From contig NZ_SJPV01000013.1 of assembly GCF_007860135.1 (NCBI RefSeq), positions 1-64,000 on the forward strand: a stretch of DNA of 64,000 nucleotides, in the 5' to 3' direction. The notes under the pieces were generated by a model. That model was not told where the DNA came from, did not search any database, and saw nothing but the letters and a program-made list of their open reading frames with translations. This document shows positions 36,444 through 45,567 of the stretch, in pieces. The position numbers were made by a program, and so were the translations under genes. Source of the stretch: Novipirellula artificiosorum. Its GTDB lineage: Bacteria > Planctomycetota > Planctomycetia > Pirellulales > Pirellulaceae. Each line of letters starts with the position of its first letter. Position 1 is the first letter of the stretch.

Positions 36444-36483
36444 CTAGGGTGCGCTCTGCGACTTCGCCGCGGCGCGACCCTAG
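36444..36483. repeat. CTAGGGTGCGCTCTGCGACT palindrome
   Basis: A 40-base imperfect palindrome whose central GGTGCGCTCTGCGACTTCGC matches inverted pieces of the array at 29605-30650. It abuts a solo TIR-C end (CTAG then CTGGACAGCGCCACG) at 36480-36496. Confidence 0.75.
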
Positions 36484-36496
36484 CTGGACAGCGCCA

Positions 36497-36721
36497 CGTT
36501 TCCCCCACGTGCGGGGCGAACCCTATCGTAAATCGCAATCACATCCCCTCGCGGACCGCGCCCGCGAGGAAATTGCGCCGGGTCGCCCGCTTTGGGGTCA
36601 CTTCGCTGAGATCTCGCACCGTGGACATCCATCAGCTTGGTTTGACCATTGAACCTTGATGACATCCAACCTTGGGACCGACCGAAGGCGACATCGACCG
36701 CCGCCTCGCCTTGGCTGCTTC
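36497..36721. other. Non-coding or degraded stretch
   Basis: A minus-strand frame (GQTKLMDVHGARSQRSDPKA, DPAQFPRGRGPRGDVIAIYD) has biased arginine/glycine composition and no start. No gene is supported. Confidence 0.4.
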
Positions 36722-37399
36722 TTACTCAGCAGCAGGACGCCTTGAACGCGAGGGTCGACTGTCATCCGTTCGGCTGTCATCGGCACGACTGTCGTTGGGG
36801 CGATCGCCCGGTGGCTGATGTTTTGCAAACTCCGTTGCGAACTTCAGCAGCTCGACTTTACTCAACTTGCCGTCTTGATCGGCATCAAACTGCATGGCAT
36901 GTTCAACGAACTGCTCGGGATTTGGGGGCCCACCAGGTCCTCCTGGGCCGCGAGCACCCTCATCGCGTCGCATTCGCGGACCCTCCGTTCCCTCGGGCCG
37001 ACCACCGGGACGCATCTCACGTTCGCCGGCACGGTTGCCTTCGCGTGGAGGACCTGAGCGATCGCCATCCAGTTCGGGATGCATTTCTTCACGTGTCAGC
37101 TTGCCATCGCTATTCTTGTCAAGTTTCTTGAGCGCCGCAGAAGCGCCTGCAATTTCTTCCGCTGAAATTTCATGGTCGCCGTTCGCATCCAGTGCCTCCA
37201 GGATCGGATTGGGTCTCGAACCGAGTTCGGGACCTCCACCTCCTGGGCCACGGCCACCAGAATCTCTCGGTCCACCGGCGCCGGGTCCGTCGCCAGGGCC
37301 ACGACCGCCAGCTCCACGACCACCGGGCGGTTGTGCAAGGGCGACGAGGGTTGTCGTACCGACCAACAGCAAGGTTGCTACAAACAAGGTTCGCTTCAT
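36722..37399 (-). CDS. Secreted EF-hand protein with Gly/Pro/Arg-rich linkers
   Basis: Protein of 225 residues with a signal peptide (MKRTLFVATLLLVGTTTLVALA) and three EF-hand calcium loops: DANGDHEISAEEI, DKNSDGKLTREEM and DADQDGKLSKVEL. The first two form a pair; the third stands alone after a long arginine/glycine-rich stretch. The N-terminal part is almost only Gly, Pro, Arg and Asp (GGRGAGGRGPGDGPGAGGPR). Such proteins bind calcium outside the cytoplasm. Similar GPG-rich EF-hand proteins lie at 48375 and at the start of the CotH protein at 45568, suggesting related roles. Confidence 0.88.
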   Translation of the reverse strand: MKRTLFVATLLLVGTTTLVALAQPPGGRGAGGRGPGDGPGAGGPRDSGGRGPGGGGPELGSRPNPILEALDANGDHEISAEEIAGASAALKKLDKNSDGKLTREEMHPELDGDRSGPPREGNRAGEREMRPGGRPEGTEGPRMRRDEGARGPGGPGGPPNPEQFVEHAMQFDADQDGKLSKVELLKFATEFAKHQPPGDRPNDSRADDSRTDDSRPSRSRRPAAE

Positions 37400-37483
37400 G
37401 TTAAACTCCTTCGAGGAAAAAACGGGTTTTGAGCACCGAACGGTTCGTTGCTGATATTTTTCACAAGGCGGCGTCGTCTAGCT

Positions 37484-37721
37484 GGACAGCGCCACTTTAT
37501 GAGCGGCAAGACGCTAGAGCCTTTCAAAAATTGACATGGGATGTAGGGCCGGTTCCTACCGGCCGAATCGAGGCAGTCCGGTGGGAACCGGACCTACGTG
37601 TTTTATGGAAATGCTCTAGCCGCCGGTTAGGACCATGAAATACCGGCGGCTAGCGACTTGACGCTCAGTCCGAGATCGACTCGGAAAATTACGGTCAATC
37701 GTCCACAAAGTGGCGCTGTCC
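37484..37721. repeat. TIR-C element, complete copy carrying a nested MITE-98
   Basis: Terminal inverted repeats GGACAGCGCCACTTT (37484) and AAAGTGGCGCTGTCC (ending 37721) enclose a 136-bp palindromic element. It matches the copy at 2470 (GAGCGGCAAG(A/G)CGCTAG, CCGCCGGTTAGGA(C/A)) but is split after CTAG by 98 bp plus a second CTAG. Confidence 0.88.
37518..37615 (+). mobile_element. MITE-98, copy 2, inserted into a TIR-C element
   Basis: Exactly 98 bp, AGCCTTTC...GAAATGCT, bounded by CTAG at 37514-37517 and 37616-37619. It is the reverse complement of 6455-6552 with few differences. The uninterrupted target is visible at 2500-2503. Confidence 0.9.
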
Positions 37722-37817
37722 CGCTGGGCTACGCGAGTTTGCCGCAAGCAAGTGCTCGCGAGGTCACGTCATCCAGCCCTACAAAAGACTTGTTGCTGCG
37801 ACGTTCAGAATCCGCCA

Positions 37818-39113
37818 CTAATTATCTGAAACACAATACAAATAGCGGCCTGACCGGAGCACCATCCGATCGCCGGTGATCGCGGGGGTTCCGCTGCTGT
37901 CGCTTTCATCCGATTCGAAGCGATTGGTAGACAGGATCTCGAAGGATGGTTTTGCCGGTAGAACGAATGTGCCGTCGTAACGGCTGACCACATACAATCG
38001 GTCACCAACCAATACGGGTGATGCGTAGACGGGTCTACCACTGCCGCTCAAATCACGAACACGCTCGCGGTAGACGGATTCGCCGGTTTTCGCATCAAGA
38101 CAATGGGCTTGGCCGCGATCGTCGATCCAGTAGAGGTATTCCTCATGCAAAAGTGGAGTCGCGACATAGGAACTCTCGCGGCTGGACCATACCATGTGAG
38201 TGTCGGTGACATCGTCTTTTCCGCCGGCACGAATCGCATGGCTTCCTGCTGAACGGTAGCCTCCGAAAGTGTAGACGATTCCATCCTTGGCAATGACCGA
38301 CGGGCAAATGTTGCCAGTCAAGTTTGTTTCGGCAAACCACCTCAGTTTGCCCGTATCTGGATTCAACCCCCATACTTCCCCTGGCACGGAGATCACCAAC
38401 TCGGTTGTGGCATCCGGCAACTCCACGAGCAGCGGCGTTCCGTAAGCTAGCTCGAGCGTATCGGCTTCCGCTTTCCAAACTTCGCGGCCCGTTTTCTTAT
38501 CAAGTGCGATGATCGCGCGGCTCTCTTCCGAAGCGTTCACAATCACCATTTTTTTATACAACACAGGACTGGCGGCGGATCCCCAACGACGATTGCTCGA
38601 TTCCTTCCCTACATCGACTCGCCATTGCTCATTCCCTTCCAGGTCAAAAGCGAGGACTCCGGTCTTGCCAAAGAAAACAAAAACTTGTTCTCCGTCGGTC
38701 ACTGGCGAACTACTGGCGTATCCATGTTCGGTAATGTAGCCCTGGCTTTCATCCTCGGGCATTTCGGCGGGGACCGTCTTTTGCCAAAGAATCTTGCCGT
38801 CGGACAGCTTCACGCAGATCAAATGCCGCTGTAGCTGTTCTTTCGAACCGCCTTCTTTGCCAGCGACTCCGTAGCCCGAATAGCAAGTGACAAAAACACG
38901 GTCTCCCCAAACCACAGGCGACGAAGAACCGGGTCCAGGCAACGGTGTTCGCCAGGCCATGTTTTGCGTCTCACTCCATGTGAGTGGGATCGCTGAGCCA
39001 GTACCCATCCCATCGCCATCGCTTCCGCGAAACCGAGGCCAATCGGCTGCGTTGGATGGGTTGAATAGCGAAAGGCAGAGCGTCAATAGGGCGAATGTCA
39101 GCGAGCGGTTCAT
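37818..39113 (-). CDS. Secreted PQQ-like beta-propeller protein
   Basis: 431 residues with a signal peptide (MNRSLTFALLTLCLSLFNPS) and repeated propeller blades: ADWPRFRGSDGDGMGTGSAI, ICVKLSDGKILWQKTV, LAFDLEGNEQWRVDVG, IALDKKTGREVWKAEA, WGLNPDTGKLRWFAE and HCLDAKTGESVYRERV. The xALDxxTGxxxW pattern is that of PQQ-dependent dehydrogenase-like or BamB-like propellers. Planctomycetes have many such PWPRFRG-type proteins, usually without proof that PQQ is bound. It lies in the same orientation as the EF-hand gene upstream of it in coordinates, separated by the repeat. Confidence 0.87.
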   Translation of the reverse strand: MNRSLTFALLTLCLSLFNPSNAADWPRFRGSDGDGMGTGSAIPLTWSETQNMAWRTPLPGPGSSSPVVWGDRVFVTCYSGYGVAGKEGGSKEQLQRHLICVKLSDGKILWQKTVPAEMPEDESQGYITEHGYASSSPVTDGEQVFVFFGKTGVLAFDLEGNEQWRVDVGKESSNRRWGSAASPVLYKKMVIVNASEESRAIIALDKKTGREVWKAEADTLELAYGTPLLVELPDATTELVISVPGEVWGLNPDTGKLRWFAETNLTGNICPSVIAKDGIVYTFGGYRSAGSHAIRAGGKDDVTDTHMVWSSRESSYVATPLLHEEYLYWIDDRGQAHCLDAKTGESVYRERVRDLSGSGRPVYASPVLVGDRLYVVSRYDGTFVLPAKPSFEILSTNRFESDESDSSGTPAITGDRMVLRSGRYLYCVSDN

Positions 39114-39247
39114 GTCAGTTCTCGATTTCCTTTGTGGCTACGTTTGATGATATTCTACATGGCTGTGGCCGCCAGCTGCGGTCGGTTTTGTGCTGCGACT
39201 GGAAGCCACCGCTAAGGTTTGCGGCGGTGCCGCCTTTCGGCACTTGT

Positions 39248-42200
39248 CTAGATCGTGTTACGCCACAGATCCGAGGCGAGCAGATCGATGTCGTTATCGG
39301 AAATCGAATGGTCCGCATCGTCTGCACCGAACACCTCATCGACCAGCTGCACATGGGTGAGACCGGAATTTGGCAGGGGCTCGCTAACGAGTCTAACCGT
39401 TTTCAAAGCGAGTGGAGCAAGCGGTTCGTCAAAAATCCCGTTGTCGTCGACATCTTTGACTTGGTTGCTCCCATCGATTACCGATTGCGGAATCATCGCA
39501 TCGACCCATTCTCCTTCGGCAGCACTGGACGAAGTCTCGACTGGACGATTGAGTTCGTTAATGATAATGAGAGAATCGAGTGCCGAGATTCGGTCATCAC
39601 CACTGACGTCGAGCAAAGCGGTTGAGGCTGAGATCGTTTCGCCCTCTCCCGTGACTTGATCCGCGCCACTGTTGAGGTGGTTGATCACAGTCAACGCATC
39701 ACTGGCGGTTGTGAATCCATCCCCGGTCGTGTCTGTCGGCAGGAGAATATTTCTTGGCGAGATCGGCGAGAACGCTTCATTCCCCGAGGTCGAACGAATC
39801 GTGAAGATGCGTTGTTCGGCTTGTGCCTCGAAGAGAATGGCGTAGAGTTTCCCCGCGACGACCGTCACACTCGTGCTGCCAGCTTCGTAGGTGTCGATAC
39901 GCTCCGAATTCTCATCAACGATTCGAATAATCTCGCTAACGGACGCCGTGCCGACAGGAAATACCGATAACGTCGCACCAGCGAACGCCTCAAAGATGAT
40001 CGCCGATCGCATGCTGCTCGCGGGGATCACATGAGCCCTGACAACCAGGTTTGGCATGAAAACCTGCGTGGGAATCGATGGTGTTTCGACGTTTTCATTC
40101 GTGGCACTTACGGTCAAATTCTCGAGTGCTGCGTAGGCTGGATCTTCACTTGTCGAAGCAAACGTCAAAGCGACCACTTGGCTGCCATCGGCGACACCGT
40201 CTGCCATCCCCGTCACCGTAACGACTTGAGCGACACTCCAGTTTTCGGTTGTGAACGTCAGTGTCGTTGGGCTAACAGTCACTTCGCCGACGTCCGCACT
40301 CGTAACGGTAACGACAACGTCCGCGCTGGGTTCGCTGTTGAGCATCACGCTAATCGTGTCACTCGCCCCATTCTCATCGACCAATGTCGTGCCGTCGCTT
40401 GGCGTTACCCTCAGTCCGGCGGCAGGTACAACAGCGTCCACCGTGATCATTGCCGTGTCGGTGCTGGTCGCCCCATCGTCGTCGGTCACTTGCAAGCCGA
40501 CCGTGAACACTCCTGCGGTCGTTGCATCGAACGTCGCAGTCACTCCGGTGGCGTCGTCGTATTGGCCGTCGTTGTCCAAGTCCCACGCGTACGTTCCGAT
40601 CGTGCCGTCGGTGTCCGCTGATGCGACCCCGCTCAGCGCGACCGTATCGCCGACGGTTCCCGTGTAAGGGCCTCCGGCTTCGGCAGTCGGCTCGACGTTG
40701 GTTGTCGTGTCAGTGCCGACGTAACGGACGGCGCGAACGAAATTGTAAATCCGTTCGCCACCTTCACCATCGGGGCCGCCTTCGACCTTGGTGTCGAAAC
40801 GCACGCCGCCTGCACCGTGGGAGTCATCTCCGTTGCCGTCCACCGCGGTTCCGAACGATGCATACCAAGCGTAATAGTATTCGGTGCTGTTGCCGCCGAA
40901 GTAAGCACTGGTGCTGGACCAGAAGTACGGGTAGTCGCTATCCGTGTTGGTGGTTCCATCGGGAAGCTTAGCGATATCGAAGTAGTCGGTATCAATCGCC
41001 GGTCCGAGGTCTTCTTCGTTGATTGCGGTGGGCGATTGAGTGTAATCCAGAATGCTTTGAAGCTGTTTGATGTCCGGCAAAATCCAATCATCGTAACCGC
41101 CCAAATCCAAGTTCTCGGCGTACTCCAGCGAGTCTTCCCAATCCATGCCCGCGCCGCTGTCGTCTTGTTGCCACATCAGGCCGGTTGCCAAGTCGGTCAC
41201 CGTGCCGTCGCCGTTGTCGACGAAGCTGTTTTCACCGTAGATATCGCCTCGGACGAGACGCACGTAGTTTCCAAATTGGCCGCTAACTTTCGCTGGATAG
41301 GCCTTGATGTGGCCGGTCGCCGCGTTGACGCCGAAGGCAGATTCTTGGTTGCCGTGAGTCGTGCCAACATAGTAGGTGGCCCAGTATTGTTCGTCTTTAC
41401 TGACTCCGGTTTCGCCGGCTGGTGCATCTTCCGGCGGCACGCCGTCTGCAGGTGGTACACCATCTGTCGGCGGGCCGTCCGGAGGAAGGACATCAGTTGG
41501 GGCACTGTCTGATGACCCGTCCTCCGGAGGTACACCGTCAGTTGGTCCGGTAGTGCCTTCAGGCGGACCGCCCTGTGTGGCACCAACCAAGTCAAAGTAT
41601 TCGGTATCGATGTAAGGCCAACCCTCGGAGAAATTGCTCAGCGAGAAGAGTTCTTTCGCCGTTGGCAATCTCCAATCATCGTATCCACCCAGTTCAACGC
41701 TATTGGCGTATTGAAGAGCTTCTTCGTAACTCATCGATACATCGGACGGTGTTTGTTGCCAAGTCAAACCTGTGTTCAGATCCATCACCGTACCGTCGCC
41801 GTTTTCTTCGAAGGCGAACTCAACGCCATCGTATTGCCCGTCCTGACCGTAGAATGCTTCGCCCGGTTCAGGAGCAGCGATGACATTGCCATTGTCGTCG
41901 TAAGTGTCTTCCTGTCCGGTGTCAACGATCACATACGATCCCGGTTCCACCACGCTGTTGGCAACGGTGACGATCGCTGTATCGGTGCTGGTCGCACCAT
42001 CGTCATCGGTCACCATGACGCCGATAGCAAAGGTGCCCGCAACAGTCGCATCGTACGTAGCTGTCACGCCCGTGAAATCGTCGTACTGGCCATCATTGTC
42101 GAGGTCCCAGGCGTACGAAACGATTGTTCCGTCGCTGTCCGTTGAACCAGAGGCGTCAAGCGTAAGCATCTCGCCGGTTTTTCCGTTGTATGGCCCACCG

Positions 42201-44851
42201 GCATCAGCGTTCGGATCGACATTTTCGATCACGTCGTTGGTGTTCGCGGCTCCGGGAGTGGCAGCCGACAACACGACCAACGTTGAAGAACCATTGGGGA
42301 AACGGCCATAAGAGACATCCGTCGCCTGCTCACCAAAGGTGATCGAATCAACCAGTGTTGTTCCGTCGACATTGTAGAGGAAAACCGATTCGCCGTTGGC
42401 GGACAGCTTGAACGAAGCGTGATCGTCCCCTTGATCGGCATCGCCATCCGCCCAGATGACCAGATAACCGCCCGCGTCGATGGTCGATCCGTCGGGGAAT
42501 TGCCACTGCGTCGGATCGGCAGCGTCATCGGTTAAATAGAAACCACTGAGATCCACCGATGTCGTGCCAGGGTTGTACAGTTCGATCCAATCTTCAAATG
42601 CATCCGCTTCGTCGGGATCTTCGATCGTCGCATCATTGTCCGCCATGATCTCGTTGATGTAGATCTCGACCGATTCCGGTTCCAGATCGTAGGTTGCTAG
42701 AACGGAAGCGAGATAAGTCGATCGATCCTCGATGAAGCTTGTCAATCCGTAGATCGTCCTCATGCCCGCGTTCACGTCCGTCGTCAAGTTCTGCTCGAAC
42801 TGTGCCGTCGTAAACTGCTTGTTCGGGTCCGCTGTGACATCGGCGCGAATCAAATCGGCCAGTTCGTTGATTCGTGCGGTGGCGGAGGTGACGTCAAAAC
42901 CTTCTTCCAGCATCTGCGCTAGATCGCGAAGGTAGTCAGTGCTGTACTCATCGATCGCCCACAGATTTTCCGCCAGCGGTCGCGATTCGTCCTCAATCGG
43001 CGTTCCAGGAGGCCCCATCGGTGTCCCCACTGGCAACCAAAACGGATCGATTTCTACCGGGTCTTGGAAGCGGTCGACGAATTGAGTGAACGTGCCGAAC
43101 GATTCATTCACGTCCCAGAACAGATGAGTGAATTGTCCCGTGTCGTCACGGTCGTAGAGGTAGTAGTTGTGGGCCGCGCCAGAGTAGGAATCCAAGTTCA
43201 CGAATAGATTGTTCAGCGCCAGCGAAGTCAGCGTGCTGTCGACATCCAAGAGCGGTTCGATCGCATCAGCCAATTCGCCCGATGGAGTGTTATTGAGCAC
43301 ATCGATCAACTCGATCAACTGCGAGTAATCGTTCGCGGTTTCGTTCGTCTTCAATTCATAGAAGTCTTCATAGTCGGCTTGATCCGTTCCCAAGTACGTC
43401 AAGTCCGAACCAAAATCGGCTTGCGGATCCGCAAGCACGGCGTCATCCGCCGCAGTTCCTTTGTACAAATTGCCGTCTTCGTCGTCGCCAAATCGGCTTT
43501 GCGTGAATGTCTTGTCAACCTGTTCGACCGCCGTGTACAGTCCGTAGTACTCACCGTTGATATAGACCTTGGTGTGAACCGCGCGGCTGACACCGTCGAC
43601 AAAGTTCGAGGCGTAATCGTAGAATAACTTCTCTCTCAGCATCGTCGGGTCATTGTAGTTGTTATTCAGATTAAGCTTCTTCAATCCCTGGAACGTTAAT
43701 GCGTCGTTGTCTTCATCGTATTCATCGAAGTCAATCTTGATCGACTTCTTGATGCCTGTGCCGTCAAACGATGAGTTCCCTTTGAAGCGAACGCCGACTT
43801 GGTCCAATGCGATTCCGTCACCGACAAAACTGGCCTCGAAATATGGGTCGTCTGCGTCGGTGGCGTGTGAGTTGTAGAGCGTGTTGTACCAATCGGCATC
43901 TTCAAACGTGATCAAGATCTCGTGGACATAGGTGTCGTCAAAGAACGCCGCCGACGAATCATCGATTGCGACCGGATCCCAGGGCGACGGTTCGTCTCCA
44001 ACCTGCGAAATCGTAATCGTACCCGTGTCGATACTGGTTGCACCGTCATCGTCGGTCACTTGGACACCGACGATGAACGTCCCCACCGTCGTCGACGAGA
44101 AGCTTGCTGTTTCACCGGTCGCGTCGTCATATTGGCCGTCGTAATCCAAGTCCCAAGCGTAAGTTGCGATGGTTCCGTCGGTGTCGACTGACGCCGATCC
44201 GCTCAGCGAAATTGTGTCAGCCGTGGTGCCGGAGTACGGTCCGCCAGCATTGGCGGTTGGCGCCAGATTTGCTTCGCCGACGACAGAGTTGGCAGCACCC
44301 GGCGTCGGCGTGGTTAACACGCTGAGCGTTGCGCTGCCATCGGGAGAGCGCCCGTAGGAAACATCGGTCACCTGCGCACCGAACTCAAGCGAGTCGACCA
44401 GCGACTTACCGTCGAAGTCGTATAGTGCAACCGTTTCGCCGCCTGCCGACAGCTTGAACGATGCGTGATCGTCACCTTGTTCAGGTTCGCCATCGGCCCA
44501 AATCAACAGGAAGCCACCTGCGGCAACGGACGATCCAGCTGGAAATTGCCACTGCATGGGATCACTCACGTCGTCGGTCAGGTACATGCCCCCGAGGTCG
44601 ATCGCCGCCGCAGTGGGGTTGTAGATTTCAACCCAATCCTCAAACGCTCCCGCTTCATCGGGATCTTCGATGATTGTATCGTTGTCGGCCATGATCTCGT
44701 TGATGAAGAGGTCACCGGCGAGCATCTGCCGCGCCTCCAGGGCCTCAGCACGCAGACGACGCGATGGCCGACGGCGGCGTGATCGTTTACGCTCCTGTGA
44801 CCGGTCAAGTATTGATAGTGTGCGGTTGAAAAGACCCTGGGATTTTGACAT
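39248..44851 (-). CDS. Giant secreted LEPR-xLL protein: lamin-tail, PKD, CotH, DUF1566, dockerin
   Basis: 1867 residues. The N-terminus is highly basic, then ALEARQMLAG, an LEPR-xLL motif typical of huge planctomycete surface proteins. Domains in order: lamin-tail (46-195; FINEIMADND, GAFEDWVEIYNP), PKD (196-285), CotH-type kinase (~300-650; KLNLNNNYNDPTMLREKLFY, VNLDSYSGAAHNYYLYDRDD, THLFWDVNESFGTF), second lamin-tail (~735-880, near-duplicate of the first), second PKD, two DUF1566 domains (GLTWQQTPSDVSMSYEEALQ; GLMWQQDDSGAGMDWEDSLE), third PKD, a Calx-beta-like strand region, and paired dockerin-like loops near 1725-1795 (DTTGDGFTTASDALTVINHL; DVSGDDRISALDSLIIINEL). CotH proteins are atypical ATP-dependent kinases; the Asp in WDVNESF is the expected metal ligand. 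A Pro/Gly/Asp-rich linker (41390-41560) is inserted in the first DUF1566 region. Confidence 0.88.
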   Translation of the reverse strand: MSKSQGLFNRTLSILDRSQERKRSRRRRPSRRLRAEALEARQMLAGDLFINEIMADNDTIIEDPDEAGAFEDWVEIYNPTAAAIDLGGMYLTDDVSDPMQWQFPAGSSVAAGGFLLIWADGEPEQGDDHASFKLSAGGETVALYDFDGKSLVDSLEFGAQVTDVSYGRSPDGSATLSVLTTPTPGAANSVVGEANLAPTANAGGPYSGTTADTISLSGSASVDTDGTIATYAWDLDYDGQYDDATGETASFSSTTVGTFIVGVQVTDDDGATSIDTGTITISQVGDEPSPWDPVAIDDSSAAFFDDTYVHEILITFEDADWYNTLYNSHATDADDPYFEASFVGDGIALDQVGVRFKGNSSFDGTGIKKSIKIDFDEYDEDNDALTFQGLKKLNLNNNYNDPTMLREKLFYDYASNFVDGVSRAVHTKVYINGEYYGLYTAVEQVDKTFTQSRFGDDEDGNLYKGTAADDAVLADPQADFGSDLTYLGTDQADYEDFYELKTNETANDYSQLIELIDVLNNTPSGELADAIEPLLDVDSTLTSLALNNLFVNLDSYSGAAHNYYLYDRDDTGQFTHLFWDVNESFGTFTQFVDRFQDPVEIDPFWLPVGTPMGPPGTPIEDESRPLAENLWAIDEYSTDYLRDLAQMLEEGFDVTSATARINELADLIRADVTADPNKQFTTAQFEQNLTTDVNAGMRTIYGLTSFIEDRSTYLASVLATYDLEPESVEIYINEIMADNDATIEDPDEADAFEDWIELYNPGTTSVDLSGFYLTDDAADPTQWQFPDGSTIDAGGYLVIWADGDADQGDDHASFKLSANGESVFLYNVDGTTLVDSITFGEQATDVSYGRFPNGSSTLVVLSAATPGAANTNDVIENVDPNADAGGPYNGKTGEMLTLDASGSTDSDGTIVSYAWDLDNDGQYDDFTGVTATYDATVAGTFAIGVMVTDDDGATSTDTAIVTVANSVVEPGSYVIVDTGQEDTYDDNGNVIAAPEPGEAFYGQDGQYDGVEFAFEENGDGTVMDLNTGLTWQQTPSDVSMSYEEALQYANSVELGGYDDWRLPTAKELFSLSNFSEGWPYIDTEYFDLVGATQGGPPEGTTGPTDGVPPEDGSSDSAPTDVLPPDGPPTDGVPPADGVPPEDAPAGETGVSKDEQYWATYYVGTTHGNQESAFGVNAATGHIKAYPAKVSGQFGNYVRLVRGDIYGENSFVDNGDGTVTDLATGLMWQQDDSGAGMDWEDSLEYAENLDLGGYDDWILPDIKQLQSILDYTQSPTAINEEDLGPAIDTDYFDIAKLPDGTTNTDSDYPYFWSSTSAYFGGNSTEYYYAWYASFGTAVDGNGDDSHGAGGVRFDTKVEGGPDGEGGERIYNFVRAVRYVGTDTTTNVEPTAEAGGPYTGTVGDTVALSGVASADTDGTIGTYAWDLDNDGQYDDATGVTATFDATTAGVFTVGLQVTDDDGATSTDTAMITVDAVVPAAGLRVTPSDGTTLVDENGASDTISVMLNSEPSADVVVTVTSADVGEVTVSPTTLTFTTENWSVAQVVTVTGMADGVADGSQVVALTFASTSEDPAYAALENLTVSATNENVETPSIPTQVFMPNLVVRAHVIPASSMRSAIIFEAFAGATLSVFPVGTASVSEIIRIVDENSERIDTYEAGSTSVTVVAGKLYAILFEAQAEQRIFTIRSTSGNEAFSPISPRNILLPTDTTGDGFTTASDALTVINHLNSGADQVTGEGETISASTALLDVSGDDRISALDSLIIINELNRPVETSSSAAEGEWVDAMIPQSVIDGSNQVKDVDDNGIFDEPLAPLALKTVRLVSEPLPNSGLTHVQLVDEVFGADDADHSISDNDIDLLASDLWRNTI

Positions 44852-45567
44852 GGTGGCAATGGCTTCAATTCAATAGTTGACGAGACCACCCGAATTAGGG
44901 GGCCAACTTTACGGGTTGCTGAACGACGGAGTGGAGCTGAGTTTTCTTCGTTAGTTGGCAATGCGCCATCCAACCTAGGAAAGGGCCAAAAATTGAACGT
45001 GGCGCTACGAATTATTTGTGACATCGGCCAGAAAACGAACACCGGCGCCAACTGTCGGTTTTAGGAGCCAGCTTAACAACGACATTGAAGCCATTGACTG
45101 CGAGAAAGCCATCGACCAAAAGCCTAAACGCGTTACAGATTGTTGTTTGAATCAGCCGAACCGTTTTGGCAACGATTCTCAATCCAACAAGCGGGGCTTA
45201 CGACCAATATCGTCTCTTTCGATACTTCACGTTCGAAGGGACCGCTGAGTTGCTAGTGCGTTGTCCAGATTAAAAATCAGGGTGAGACCGGACGGCTCGC
45301 GCCGTTCCGCTACAGGTTTTAGCGGTATTGGGCGCGAGCCCTCCGGTCCCTCGAACCCTAAGACTAAAGATTGACAAAGCACTAGGCATCTTTGTGCGGG
45401 TGGTCAGGCGAATTCGGGTCTGGGGCGGCTGCAGAACGAATTGGATGGAGATTCGCGACCTTCATTTTTTCAAAATTGGTGGCCCAATCCAAGCAAGTTT
45501 GGCGCATGAAAGACTATGAGTCGAACGCCAGCCTCCCCCCCCCCAAAAAAACTCCAGAATTTGAAAA
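44852..45567. other. Divergent intergenic region between the two CotH genes
   Basis: Holds no gene that I can support. An inverted repeat with 18-base arms (GACCGGACGGCTCGCGCC at 45286 and its inverse ending 45348, one mismatch) surrounds a short inner hairpin. Both CotH genes are read away from this region, so it should contain both promoters. I could not assign -35/-10 boxes with confidence. Confidence 0.5.
45535..45551 (+). other. C10-A7 homopolymer tract upstream of the CotH gene
   Basis: Ten C followed by seven A, ending 16 bases before the ATG at 45568. It is the longest mononucleotide run I noticed in the window and is placed where a promoter spacer or translation initiation region would lie. 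Confidence 0.9.

Noticed and set aside
39255..44357. Many plus-strand frames opposite the giant gene (for example 40251-40667, 41711-42145)
   Set aside because: They are antisense shadows of the well-supported 1867-residue protein; composition and periodicity follow the real gene.
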